A DNA stretch of 64,000 bases. Source: Nitrogeniibacter aestuarii (lineage in GTDB: Bacteria; Pseudomonadota; Gammaproteobacteria; Burkholderiales; Rhodocyclaceae). The notes beneath the pieces were generated by a model that made no database searches, was not told the origin of the DNA, and saw only the letters and a program-made list of their open reading frames with translations. Both the position numbers and the translations under genes were made by a program. Location: NCBI RefSeq assembly GCF_017309585.1, contig NZ_CP071321.1, positions 496,001-560,000 of the forward strand, given 5' to 3'. Position 1 is the stretch's first letter. Each line of letters opens with the position of its first letter. This document shows, piece after piece, positions 1-7,758 of the stretch.

Positions 1-2
1 AC

Positions 3-758
3 CGCATCGAGCGGGTGGTCGAAGGCCAAGGCGGTGTGCTGCTACGCCGGGCCAGTGATGAAATCTGCGTTGCATTCGAACGCTGTGACGGCGCGATCAT
101 CTCGGCCAACGAAATGGTCGAACGGGTCGCCAGTCTGCCGCCCGTGCGCGGGGTTCGCCTCGGGATCCGCATCGGCATGCACTACGGTGCCATGGAAGAG
201 GAAACGCCCCCGGCGGGTGAAGCATTGGCGGTCGCCATGCGTCTGGCCGGCATGGCGCAGTCGGGGCAGGCGCTCATCAGTGGTGCGACGGTCCTGTTGC
301 TCACGGCCGGTACGCGCCAGTACATCCGTGAGGGCAAGGAACACGGCCTGAGTGTCGAAGGCTTCGAATGGCCGGTCTATGCGCTGGCGGGTCGTGCCGG
401 GATGGCGACATCCATTCCCCCGGCAGCGCGCGTATCCCAGCGTCTGCGCGTGCGACACCAGGACGACACGCACATGGTCGAGGAGCTGCGGCCGATTCTG
501 CTGATGGGGCGCGAGATGGGGAATGATATCGTGGTGATCGATCCGCGAACCTCTCGTCAGCACGCCCGCATCGAGCGGCGGCGCGACGGGTTCTTCCTGG
601 TGGATCAAAGCACCAACGGCACCTTCGTGGCAAACGAGGGCGGCGGCGAGCAGTGTATTCGCAGCGGCGAGGTCATGCTGGCCGGTCAGGGCCGGATTGG
701 CTGTGGTTTTTCGGCCAATGAGACCGAGAAAGATCTGGTGTTCTACGAAATCATCTGA
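3..758 (+). CDS. class III cyclase-like/FHA domain protein, 5' end outside window
   Basis: The reading frame is open to the window edge, so the N-terminus is missing. The visible first part (to about residue 130) resembles the C-terminal half of a class III nucleotidyl cyclase homology domain: an SDEICVAF stretch where cyclases have a metal-binding GDE motif, then RLGIRIGMHYG and a GEALAVAMRLAGMAQSGQ region. The last 90 residues form an FHA phosphothreonine-binding domain, with GREMGNDIVV, SRQHARIERR and DQSTNGTFV, the usual GR/SxxH/NGT pattern. The combination suggests a signalling protein joining a cyclase-type module to phosphopeptide recognition. Whether the cyclase part is catalytic cannot be judged without the upstream half. 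A perfect hairpin follows the stop. Confidence 0.8.
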   Translation, partial: RIERVVEGQGGVLLRRASDEICVAFERCDGAIISANEMVERVASLPPVRGVRLGIRIGMHYGAMEEETPPAGEALAVAMRLAGMAQSGQALISGATVLLLTAGTRQYIREGKEHGLSVEGFEWPVYALAGRAGMATSIPPAARVSQRLRVRHQDDTHMVEELRPILLMGREMGNDIVVIDPRTSRQHARIERRRDGFFLVDQSTNGTFVANEGGGEQCIRSGEVMLAGQGRIGCGFSANETEKDLVFYEII

Positions 759-774
759 TGCGTGAACGGACTAA

Positions 775-814
775 TGAATGACTGAGGGCGCCTGCGGGCG
801 CCCTCAGTCATTCA
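775..814. terminator. perfect 18-bp hairpin between convergent genes
   Basis: TGAATGACTGAGGGCGCC at 775-792 and its exact reverse complement at 797-814 enclose a TGCG loop. The right arm contains the stop codon of the minus-strand psiF-like gene. A T-run (821-826) lies a few bases beyond the stem on the plus strand. The position between two converging genes fits a bidirectional terminator, although the T-tract is not immediately adjacent to the stem. Confidence 0.7.
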
Positions 815-1045
815 AGAAGCCTTTTTTGGTTCGTTGCTCACGGCAGCTTCGGGTTCTGAAGCCGGTTTTTCGTGTTTGCCCGACAGGCAGGTTTTCATGA
901 ATGCACGACGTTCATCACCCTTCAGGGCTTGTTCCTTGGCGGTCTTGTTGCAGTTGCGCATGCGTTCATGCTGCGGATTTGCCATGACGGCGGAGGTAGG
1001 GGCGAGGGCGACCACAAGGGCCAGCAGGTGAGCGATCTTGCGCAT
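812..1045 (-). CDS. psiF: PsiF-family small exported protein
   Basis: This 77-residue protein has a clear Sec signal peptide (about residues 1-22, cleavage after VMA) followed by one PsiF repeat: RMRNCNKTAKEQALKGDERRAFMKTCLSG, with the two spaced cysteines and the GDERRxFMKxCL signature. PsiF proteins are phosphate-starvation-inducible periplasmic proteins of unknown biochemical role. The E. coli form has two repeats, so this is a short version. The C-terminus is a Glu/Lys/Ala-rich tail. It sits directly downstream of hprK but is 123 bp away and has its own Pho-box-like upstream sequence, so it is probably a separate transcription unit. Confidence 0.8.
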   Translation of the reverse strand: MRKIAHLLALVVALAPTSAVMANPQHERMRNCNKTAKEQALKGDERRAFMKTCLSGKHEKPASEPEAAVSNEPKKAS

Positions 1046-1104
1046 GGAAATCTCCTGAGGTTTCGACTTGAAGAGATTCCGAGCTTAGATGATTGAAGCG
1101 TAAA

Positions 1105-1122
1105 TGCCATGTAGATATGACA
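1105..1122 (-). promoter_or_regulatory. candidate Pho box upstream of psiF-like gene
   Basis: On the minus strand this reads TGTCATATCTACATGGCA. The first half matches the TGTCATA half of the enterobacterial Pho-box consensus; the second half is weak. It lies about 60 bp before the psiF-like start, and PsiF is a known Pho-regulon member in E. coli. The assignment rests on one good half-site only. Confidence 0.3.
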
Positions 1123-1168
1123 TTGTTGTTACGTGAGCTGTGCGCTTGACGAAGGCCGTGCCAGTTGT

Positions 1169-2107
1169 TCAATCGGGATTGTCCGACAGCAGCAGGGCGC
1201 GCTGACGGGCAATGAATTCCTGAGTGGTATCGATGCCGCGCAGTTGAAGAATGGTGGTGCGTACGGCGGCCTCAAGCAGCACGGCGATGTTACGCCCGGC
1301 CGCCACGGGAATCACCATTTTCGGTACTGCGACACCGAGAATTTCCATGGTGTCCTGCTCGATGGGCAGGCGGGTTGGATCGCCTTCGCCCGGCTGGCGC
1401 CGTTGCAGGTAGATCACGAGTTTGAGCCGCATTTTCCGACGACATGCCGTTTCGCCAAAGATGGTGCGGATGTTAAGAATGCCGATCCCGCGAACCTCCA
1501 GGTAGTTCTTGAGCAGTTCGGGGCAACGCCCTTCGAGCACGGTTGGCGCGATCCGTGAGAACTCGACCATGTCATCGGCAACCAGTCCGTGGCCGCGCGA
1601 GATGAGCTCCAGCGCCAGTTCGGATTTGCCGGCGCCCGAGTCGCCCGTGATGAAGACGCCAAGGCCGAGCACGTCCATGAACACGCCATGGAGGGCCGTA
1701 CGTTCTGCCATTTCGCGAGACAGATAGAGTCGCAGTTGATCCACGACACTGGCCGCCGGCTGCGGTGAGCGGAAGAGGGCCACGTCAGCCGCCGCACATT
1801 TGCGCTCGAAGGTCGCTGGCACCTCGCAGCCGTCAGCCACGATCATGGCTGGCGGGCGGGCCGACAGAATTTCCTCGACATAGCGGGCAAGGCGATTCGC
1901 GGTCTGGCGACGTGCCCAGGCAATTTCGGCCATGCCGACGATCTGGAGTCGCTCGGGGTGAATCAGATTCAGGTGCCCGACGAGATCGGCGGGCCAGACG
2001 CGTTCTTCGGAGACCGACAGCGTCCGGTCGAGCGTGCCGCAGATGTGCGTCAGCTCAAGGCGTTCGCCAACTCGCTCAAAGAGGCGGCTGACGCTGGTCT
2101 GGCGCAT
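1169..2107 (-). CDS. hprK: HPr kinase/phosphorylase
   Basis: HprK phosphorylates and dephosphorylates the regulatory serine of HPr-type phosphocarriers. The P-loop GDSGAGKS lies at residues 155-162 and the HprK signature EVRGIGILNIRTIFG in the C-terminal half. The chosen ATG (MRQTSVSRLF) gives 312 residues, normal for the family. A longer in-frame ATG upstream would add 17 residues inside ptsN and looks spurious. The start overlaps the 3' end of ptsN by 32 bp, implying translational coupling. In beta- and alphaproteobacteria HprK acts on the nitrogen-related PTS rather than on carbon catabolite repression. The usual downstream partner rapZ is absent here; a psiF-like gene follows instead. Confidence 0.95.
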   Translation of the reverse strand: MRQTSVSRLFERVGERLELTHICGTLDRTLSVSEERVWPADLVGHLNLIHPERLQIVGMAEIAWARRQTANRLARYVEEILSARPPAMIVADGCEVPATFERKCAAADVALFRSPQPAASVVDQLRLYLSREMAERTALHGVFMDVLGLGVFITGDSGAGKSELALELISRGHGLVADDMVEFSRIAPTVLEGRCPELLKNYLEVRGIGILNIRTIFGETACRRKMRLKLVIYLQRRQPGEGDPTRLPIEQDTMEILGVAVPKMVIPVAAGRNIAVLLEAAVRTTILQLRGIDTTQEFIARQRALLLSDNPD

Positions 2108-2561
2108 GGGCACCCCATGTGGTGAACAGGGCGTGTACGGCAGCCGCATCCGACGCATGATGGACGCGATCGCGGAATTCGCTGTCGCTGAACAGCTGCG
2201 CGAGCTCTGACAGCAACTGAAGGTGTTGCTCGGTGGCCTGTTCGGGCACCAGCAGCACGAACAGAAGATCCACGGGTTTGCCGTCAGGGGCGTCGAAGGG
2301 AATCGGTGTGCTCAGACGGATGACCGCTCCGGTCGCCTCTTTGAGGCCCTTGATTCGACCATGCGGGATGGCGACGCCCTGACCCAGTCCGGTAGAGCCG
2401 AGCCGTTCGCGTGCGAAGAGGCTGTCGAAGACCGTACTGCGGCCAATGTCCTGATTGTTTTCGAAAATCAGGCCTGCCTGTTCGAAGACGCGCTTCTTGC
2501 TGCTGGCTTCGAGGTCAACGAGGACGTTATCGGAGGAAAGGAGGGAGGCAATGAGGTTCAT
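2076..2561 (-). CDS. ptsN: nitrogen-regulatory PTS enzyme IIA (EIIA-Ntr)
   Basis: PtsN is the terminal phosphate acceptor of the PTS-Ntr regulatory chain (PtsP-NPr-PtsN) and controls processes such as K+ transport and stress responses through its phosphorylation state. It has 161 residues and a PTS_EIIA type 2 domain. The phosphorylated histidine is His67 in VAIPHGRI. It lies between hpf and hprK in the order rpoN-hpf-ptsN-hprK that is standard in betaproteobacteria. PtsP and NPr are not in this window. Confidence 0.95.
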   Translation of the reverse strand: MNLIASLLSSDNVLVDLEASSKKRVFEQAGLIFENNQDIGRSTVFDSLFARERLGSTGLGQGVAIPHGRIKGLKEATGAVIRLSTPIPFDAPDGKPVDLLFVLLVPEQATEQHLQLLSELAQLFSDSEFRDRVHHASDAAAVHALFTTWGAHAPDQRQPPL

Positions 2562-2678
2562 GGAGACTTCTTGCGACCCCTTGGGGTCGAGACCGCCCGG
2601 CCGGGGCGGGACGGGTTAATTGAGCGGATTGGCCCGCATTATAAACCCTTGTCCCCGGTCAGGCGGCGAGGGAATCGA

Positions 2679-3002
2679 TCACGATTCGATGCTTTGGTGC
2701 TTGAGCGCTTCGTTGCTGTGCCCCTGGACCTTCTGCTTGTACTTGAGGACCTGACGATCGAGCTTGTCGGTCATGGCGTCGATGGCAGCGTACATGTCTT
2801 CGTTTTCGCTTTCGGCGAACAGATCCTTGCCACGCACATGCAGGGTCACTTCAGCTTTCTGGACCAGCTTCTCGACCGACAGGATGACATTCACGCTGGT
2901 GACGTTGTCGAAGTGTCGGATCACACGATCCAGCTTGGATTCCACATACTCGCGGATGGCGGGCGTGACTTCCACATGGTGTCCGGTGATATTGAGGTTC
3001 AT
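2679..3002 (-). CDS. hpf: ribosome hibernation promoting factor (short form)
   Basis: The 107-residue protein begins MNLNITGHHVEVTPAIREYV, the typical HPF/YfiA fold, with the basic DKLDRQVLKYKQK helix at the end. It binds the small ribosomal subunit in stationary phase and promotes dimerisation into inactive 100S particles. The length corresponds to the short gammaproteobacterial/betaproteobacterial form, without the long C-terminal dimerisation domain. It starts 15 bp after the rpoN stop, so it is probably co-transcribed with it. The 117-bp gap to ptsN contains a CGACCCC/GGGGTCG inverted repeat (2574-2589). Confidence 0.95.
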   Translation of the reverse strand: MNLNITGHHVEVTPAIREYVESKLDRVIRHFDNVTSVNVILSVEKLVQKAEVTLHVRGKDLFAESENEDMYAAIDAMTDKLDRQVLKYKQKVQGHSNEALKHQSIES

Positions 3003-3016
3003 GATCGCTCCTGTAG

Positions 3017-4429
3017 TCAGATCGTCTTGCGTTTGCTGACCGGCGGGATGTTGAGGGACTCACGGTATTTGGCAACCGTGCGTCGGGCCACCACCATGCC
3101 CTGCTGGCCAAGTAAATCTGCGATTTTGGAATCGGATAAGGGTTTTTTACGGTCTTCAGCCTCCACAAGTTGACGAATTAACGCGCGGATGGCGGTCGAC
3201 GAGGCAGCGCCACCGGTATCGGTCGCAACATGGCTGCCAAAGAAATACTTGAACTCCAGTACGCCGCGGGGCGTGGACATGTACTTTTGCGTGGTGACGC
3301 GTGAAATCGTCGACTCGTGCAACTCCAGTTCCTCTGCGATCTCGCGCAGCGTCAAGGGGCGCATCGCCACCTCTCCATAATCGAAGAACTGGCGCTGTTG
3401 GTCAACGATGGACTGCGCGACGCGCAAAATGGTGTCGAAGCGCTGCTGCACGTTCTTGATCAGCCATTTGGCCTCCTGCAGCTGGCCGCCCAGATCGCCG
3501 TTGTTGCCGCGATTCTGCTGGAGCAATTGCGCATACAGGGCATTGACCTTGAGCTTGGGCATGGCCTCGGGGTTGAGCGCGGCCGTCCACCGGCCGCGGA
3601 CCTTGCGCACGACCACGTCCGGGATGACGTAACGCGTGTCGTTGAGGGCAAACTCGGCGCACGGACGCGGGCTGAGGCTGCAGATGAGGTGGTGCGCCTC
3701 CCGCAGGCTGTCTTCCGAGCATTGCAGGTTACGGCGGAGGCGGACAAAGTCGCGCTGGGCCAGCAATTCGAGGTGCTCGACAACGATGCGCATGGCCAGA
3801 TCACGGGTGGGTGACTCGGGCAGCGAGCGCAGCTGGAGTGCCAGACATTCGGACGGGCTGCGTGCGCCGACGCCCGGGGGGTCGAGGTGCTGCAGGTGGT
3901 GCAGGGCAATCTGCAGGTCTTCGATCTCGACTTCGTTCTCCGGATCGAACATCTCCAGAATGTCGTCGAGTGATTGCGTCAGGTAGCCATCGTCGTCGAG
4001 AGCTTCCATGAGCAGGCGGACCAGCGACCGGTCGCGGTCGCTCATCGGGGTCAGTGCAATCTGTTGGTCGAGGTGTTCCCGCAGCGATACCTGGGCGGCG
4101 TGGAAGGACTGAAAGTCGCTGTCGTCGTCATCGTCCCGGTTGCTGCTGCTGCCCGAACTGGAGCTGGCCCAGTCGGACATCGCGTCGAGCACTTCGTTGC
4201 TCTGGGACTCGGTGCTCTCGCTTTCGTTGCGCTCGCCTTCGCCATCGCCCTCACTGCCGCTTTCGGGGCCGGGGCCCTCTTCACGCTCAAGCAGCGGGTT
4301 GTCGAGCAGTGCCTTCTCGATTTCCTGATTCAACTCGATCGTCGACAGCTGGAGCAGTTTGATGGACTGCTGCAGTTGTGGCGTCAGCGTGAGGTGCTGC
4401 GAGAGTTTGAGTTGAAGTGTGGGTTTCAT
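3017..4429 (-). CDS. rpoN: RNA polymerase sigma-54 factor
   Basis: RpoN directs RNA polymerase to -24/-12 promoters, which require an enhancer-binding ATPase. Region I is at the N-terminus (LQLKLSQHLTLTPQLQQSIKLLQLS), followed by an acidic, Ser-rich region II, the core-binding domain and the DNA-binding domain. The RpoN box ARRTVAKYRESLNIP lies near the C-terminus. At 470 residues it is full length. It starts 14 bp after the end of lptB, in one tight gene string. Confidence 0.98.
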   Translation of the reverse strand: MKPTLQLKLSQHLTLTPQLQQSIKLLQLSTIELNQEIEKALLDNPLLEREEGPGPESGSEGDGEGERNESESTESQSNEVLDAMSDWASSSSGSSSNRDDDDDSDFQSFHAAQVSLREHLDQQIALTPMSDRDRSLVRLLMEALDDDGYLTQSLDDILEMFDPENEVEIEDLQIALHHLQHLDPPGVGARSPSECLALQLRSLPESPTRDLAMRIVVEHLELLAQRDFVRLRRNLQCSEDSLREAHHLICSLSPRPCAEFALNDTRYVIPDVVVRKVRGRWTAALNPEAMPKLKVNALYAQLLQQNRGNNGDLGGQLQEAKWLIKNVQQRFDTILRVAQSIVDQQRQFFDYGEVAMRPLTLREIAEELELHESTISRVTTQKYMSTPRGVLEFKYFFGSHVATDTGGAASSTAIRALIRQLVEAEDRKKPLSDSKIADLLGQQGMVVARRTVAKYRESLNIPPVSKRKTI

Positions 4430-4443
4430 GGGGAATCGCGCTG

Positions 4444-5166
4444 TCAGAGTCTGAAATGTTCGCCGAGATAGACCTGACGTACCTGGTCATTTTGCACGAT
4501 ATCGGATGGTGTGCCACTGGCAAGCACTTCACCCGAGTTGATGATGAATGCGCGCTCGCAGATGCCGAGGGTTTCGCGCACGTTGTGATCGGTGATCAAC
4601 ACACCGATGCCACGGTCCTTCAGGAAGCGAATGATCTTCTGGATATCGAGCACCGCGATGGGGTCAACGCCGGCAAACGGCTCGTCGAGCAGGATCAGCC
4701 GTGGCGACGTGGCCAGGGCCCGCGCGATCTCGCATCGGCGCCGCTCACCCCCGGAAAGCGAGATGGCCGTGCTGTCGCGCAGGTGGGCAATCCCGAGTTC
4801 TTCGAGCAGTTCTTCGAGCTTTTCATGCTGGGCTGTCCTGGGCAGGCCCTGAAGCTCCAGCACCGCAAGGATGTTCTCCTCGACCGTGAGCTTGCGAAAT
4901 ACGCTCATTTCCTGAGGCAGGTAAGACAGGCCAAGCTTCGCGCGCGCATGGATGGGCAGATGGGTCACGTCGGCTTCGTCGAGGGTGATCTGTCCGCCGT
5001 CGGCGGCGACAAGCCCCACGATCATGTAGAAACACGTGGTCTTGCCCGCGCCGTTGGGGCCGAGCAAACCCACCACTTCACCGCTGCCGACCTCGAACGA
5101 GACGTCGTGCACCACGGTGCGTGACTTGTACTTCTTCTGTAGTCCGGTGACCCTAAGCAGGCTCAT
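4444..5166 (-). CDS. lptB: LPS export ABC transporter ATP-binding protein LptB
   Basis: This cytoplasmic ATPase powers LptFG-driven extraction of lipopolysaccharide from the inner membrane. The Walker A motif GPNGAGKT is at residues 36-43, the signature is LSGGERRRCEIARAL, Walker B is LILLDEPFAGVDP, and the H-loop region is VLITDHNVRETL. Its 240 residues and position directly before rpoN are diagnostic for LptB. The genes usually upstream, lptC and lptA, are not here: recX precedes it and overlaps it by 14 bp. Confidence 0.95.
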   Translation of the reverse strand: MSLLRVTGLQKKYKSRTVVHDVSFEVGSGEVVGLLGPNGAGKTTCFYMIVGLVAADGGQITLDEADVTHLPIHARAKLGLSYLPQEMSVFRKLTVEENILAVLELQGLPRTAQHEKLEELLEELGIAHLRDSTAISLSGGERRRCEIARALATSPRLILLDEPFAGVDPIAVLDIQKIIRFLKDRGIGVLITDHNVRETLGICERAFIINSGEVLASGTPSDIVQNDQVRQVYLGEHFRL

Positions 5167-5599
5167 CGTCGCGATCTTTCAGAATCTTGTGTATCACGTC
5201 GGCAGCAAAGCCCCGGCCCTGCAAAAAGCGGGCTTGCTTCGCCCATTCACGGGCGTCGACCGGCTGCCGGCCAAATTTCTTTTCCCACACTTCACGGGCG
5301 CGCACGGCGTCGTCCGAGTCGGTGGCCTCTTCAAGAGCGGCGTCGATCAAATGGTCGGGCACGCCCTTCTGTTTCAATTCAAGACGCAATCGCCGGTTGC
5401 CCATCCGGGTCTGGCGGCTGCGAACATAACTTTCAGCAAATCGCGCATCGGAGAGCAGATCCAGCGACTCCAGGCGGTCGAGCAGTGCGTCGAGCTCATC
5501 CCGGTTGCCTTCGCTGCCCAGTTTGCGCGCCAGTTCGGCCCGGCTGTGCTCGCGCCCCGAGAGCAGTCTCAGGGCGCGGGCCTTCAGGGCGTCTGCCAT
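5153..5599 (-). CDS. recX: RecA regulatory protein RecX
   Basis: RecX caps RecA filaments and modulates recombinase and coprotease activity. The chosen ATG (MADALKARALRLLSGREHSR) gives 148 residues and starts 10 bp after the recA stop. A longer upstream reading frame overlaps recA and is unlikely. Typical RecX tandem helical repeats are visible, e.g. ELARKLGSEGNRDELDALLD and RLRLELKQKGVPDHLIDAAL. Its 3' end overlaps the lptB start, so transcription of recA could continue into lptB-rpoN. Confidence 0.93.
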   Translation of the reverse strand: MADALKARALRLLSGREHSRAELARKLGSEGNRDELDALLDRLESLDLLSDARFAESYVRSRQTRMGNRRLRLELKQKGVPDHLIDAALEEATDSDDAVRAREVWEKKFGRQPVDAREWAKQARFLQGRGFAADVIHKILKDRDDEPA

Positions 5600-5609
5600 A
5601 GGCTCGGGC

Positions 5610-6653
5610 TCAGGCCTCGGTCGATTCAACCGGTTCGGCAGCGGCCTCGATGGCGGCCATGGCCGACAGGTTGAAGGTGGCGCGAACCTTGTTTTCGATT
5701 TCACGCGCGATGGCCGGGTTGGCCTTCAGGTACTCGCGCGTGTTGTCCTTGCCCTGACCGATCTTTGTGCCGTTGTACGAATACCAGGCGCCGGCCTTGT
5801 CCACGATCTTGGCCTCAACGCCCAGATCGATGATTTCGCCCTCGCGGGAGATACCTTCACCGTACAGGATGTCGAAGTTGGCCTGCTTGAACGGAGGAGC
5901 CACCTTGTTCTTGACGACCTTGCAGCGGGTTTCGGAACCGACCACCTCGTCGCCCTTCTTGATGGTGCCGGTACGGCGGATGTCGATACGCACGGACGAG
6001 TAGAACTTCAGTGCATTTCCGCCGGTGGTGGTCTCCGGGTTGCCGAACATCACGCCGATCTTCATGCGGATCTGGTTGATGAAGATCACCAGGGTATTGG
6101 TGCGCTTGATGTTGGCGGTGAGCTTGCGCAGGGCCTGACTCATGAGGCGGGCCTGCAGGCCCGGCAGCTGGTCGCCCATTTCGCCTTCGATTTCGGCTTT
6201 TGGCGTCAGGGCTGCCACCGAGTCGATCACGACGATGTCGATGCCGCCGGAGCGCACCAGCATGTCGGAAATCTCGAGCGCCTGTTCGCCGGTGTCGGGC
6301 TGGGAGACCAGCAGATCGTCGATGTTGACACCCAGCTTCTCGGCGTAGCCGACATCCAGCGCGTGCTCGGCATCCACGAAGGCGGCCGTGCCACCGAGTT
6401 TCTGCATCTCGGCAATGACTTGCAGCGTCAGCGTTGTTTTACCGGACGATTCCGGGCCGTAGATCTCGACCACGCGTCCACGGGGCAGGCCACCCAGGCC
6501 CAGCGCGATGTCGAGGCCCAGCGAGCCGGTCGAGACGGCTTCGATGTCGCGAGCGAGGTTGTCGTCGCCCATGCGCATGATCGAGCCTTTACCAAACTGT
6601 TTTTCGATCTGCGACAGTGCGGCGGCGAGCGCTTTGGCCTTGTTGTCGTCCAT
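5610..6653 (-). CDS. recA: recombinase RecA
   Basis: RecA is the ATP-dependent strand-exchange recombinase and the SOS coprotease for LexA. The start MDDNKAKALAAAL is chosen because it matches the family N-terminus and gives 347 residues; the frame extends 33 codons further upstream but without RecA-like sequence. Walker A GPESSGKT is at residues 66-73. The L2 DNA-binding loop region (GVMFGNPETTTGGNALKFY) is intact, and the C-terminus is acidic. A degenerate LexA-box-like sequence lies about 100 bp upstream, inside the end of pncC. Confidence 0.98.
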   Translation of the reverse strand: MDDNKAKALAAALSQIEKQFGKGSIMRMGDDNLARDIEAVSTGSLGLDIALGLGGLPRGRVVEIYGPESSGKTTLTLQVIAEMQKLGGTAAFVDAEHALDVGYAEKLGVNIDDLLVSQPDTGEQALEISDMLVRSGGIDIVVIDSVAALTPKAEIEGEMGDQLPGLQARLMSQALRKLTANIKRTNTLVIFINQIRMKIGVMFGNPETTTGGNALKFYSSVRIDIRRTGTIKKGDEVVGSETRCKVVKNKVAPPFKQANFDILYGEGISREGEIIDLGVEAKIVDKAGAWYSYNGTKIGQGKDNTREYLKANPAIAREIENKVRATFNLSAMAAIEAAAEPVESTEA

Positions 6654-6748
6654 GTGGAATGTCCTCAATTTCGGTTGATGATGATTATGGCACAGAGTTT
6701 GCTGGTGTGTTGCGTCCGTTTTTCCGGGGGCGCATTCCCAGTGACTGC

Positions 6749-7240
6749 TCATGTAGCTTTATACAGTATCGAGCTCAGTGCGTGAATCACCGTCTGGCGA
6801 CGGATGCTGGTGCGATCGCCGTTGAAGTGACAAGTTTCCGAAAAAACCGGCTGTCCGGGCCATGACCAGGCCAGACAGACCGTGCCGACGGGTTTGTCGG
6901 GCGTGCCGCCCGTCGGGCCGGCGACGCCCGAGACCGCGATGGCCACGTTTGCATTGCTGTTTGCCAGTGCCCCGGTGACCATGGCCTCCACGGTTTGTGT
7001 CGAAACCGCGCCGAATTGCTGGAGCGTTGACTCCGGCACGGCGAGCAGCCTCATTTTTGCGGCATTGGAGTAAGTGACGAACCCGGTGTCGAACCATGCC
7101 GAACTGCCCGAGATGGCCGTGATTGCCTCTGCGATCCAGCCGCCGGTGCACGATTCCGCCGTGGTCAGGATCCAGCCGCGCGTCTCCAGGGCTTTGCCGG
7201 TACTCAGGGCCAGCTCAAGCAGTTCGTCATCCATGCTCAT
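6749..7240 (-). CDS. pncC: nicotinamide-nucleotide amidohydrolase (CinA C-terminal type)
   Basis: PncC deamidates nicotinamide mononucleotide to nicotinate mononucleotide in pyridine nucleotide salvage. The 163-residue single-domain protein has the AESCTGG motif, the VTYSNAAK segment and the AVSGVAGPTGG motif of the family. It lacks the N-terminal CinA molybdopterin-binding-like domain. The ATG at 7240 is preferred over the one two codons later because GGAGG lies 8 bases upstream. It follows pgpA with 3 bp between them, and recA lies downstream, the cinA-recA adjacency seen in many bacteria. Confidence 0.93.
   Translation of the reverse strand: MSMDDELLELALSTGKALETRGWILTTAESCTGGWIAEAITAISGSSAWFDTGFVTYSNAAKMRLLAVPESTLQQFGAVSTQTVEAMVTGALANSNANVAIAVSGVAGPTGGTPDKPVGTVCLAWSWPGQPVFSETCHFNGDRTSIRRQTVIHALSSILYKAT
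6751..6766 (-). promoter_or_regulatory. degenerate LexA-box-like sequence before recA
   Basis: On the minus strand this reads CTGTATAAAGCTACAT. The left half matches the gamma/betaproteobacterial LexA consensus CTGTATAT; the right half ends CAT instead of CAG. It lies about 100 bp upstream of recA and overlaps the last codons of pncC. recA is a near-universal SOS target, which supports it, but the right half-site is poor. Confidence 0.35.
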
Positions 7241-7243
7241 GTC

Positions 7244-7729
7244 TCAGGCCTCCAGGAGGCGCATGGCAATGGCCAGCACCAGCAGGGTGTAGCCGGCGGC
7301 GATCACGTCGTCGAGCATGACACCGAATCCGCCCTTGACCTTGCTGTCGGCCCAGCCCACGGGTTGTGGTTTGACGATATCGAAGAAGCGAAACAGCACG
7401 AAGGCGGCGGCCTGCCAGCCAAGGGTGGCAGGTGTGAAAGCCAAGACCAGCCAGAAGGGCACCATTTCGTCCCAGACGATGGCGCCGTGGTCAGAGACGC
7501 CAAGCGCCTTGCCGGTGCGGTCCGCTGCGAAAACGCCGAGCACGAAGGCCGTCAGCAAGAAGAGCAGCAACATGGGCTCGGGCAGGGCCGTGCTCAGCAA
7601 GGGGAACAGCAGCCAGGCGGCGAGTGTCCCTGCGGTGCCCGGGCCTTTGGGCGATAGACCGGCGCCAAAGCCGAGCGCGATGAAGTGTGCCGGATGAGCG
7701 AACAGAAACTGCAGATCGGGGCGTCGCAT
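7244..7729 (-). CDS. pgpA: phosphatidylglycerophosphatase A
   Basis: PgpA removes the phosphate from phosphatidylglycerol phosphate, the last step of phosphatidylglycerol synthesis, at the inner membrane. The 161-residue protein has the GFGAGLSPKGPGTAGTLAAW motif, VWDEMVPFW and a C-terminal DDVIAAG segment with acidic residues, plus several hydrophobic membrane segments. It sits between thiL (29 bp upstream) and pncC (3 bp downstream). The thiL-pgpA-pncC order is common in beta- and gammaproteobacteria. Confidence 0.95.
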   Translation of the reverse strand: MRRPDLQFLFAHPAHFIALGFGAGLSPKGPGTAGTLAAWLLFPLLSTALPEPMLLLFLLTAFVLGVFAADRTGKALGVSDHGAIVWDEMVPFWLVLAFTPATLGWQAAAFVLFRFFDIVKPQPVGWADSKVKGGFGVMLDDVIAAGYTLLVLAIAMRLLEA

Positions 7730-7758
7730 GGGTGGGGCGAGTGATGTCTTGGGTCGGT

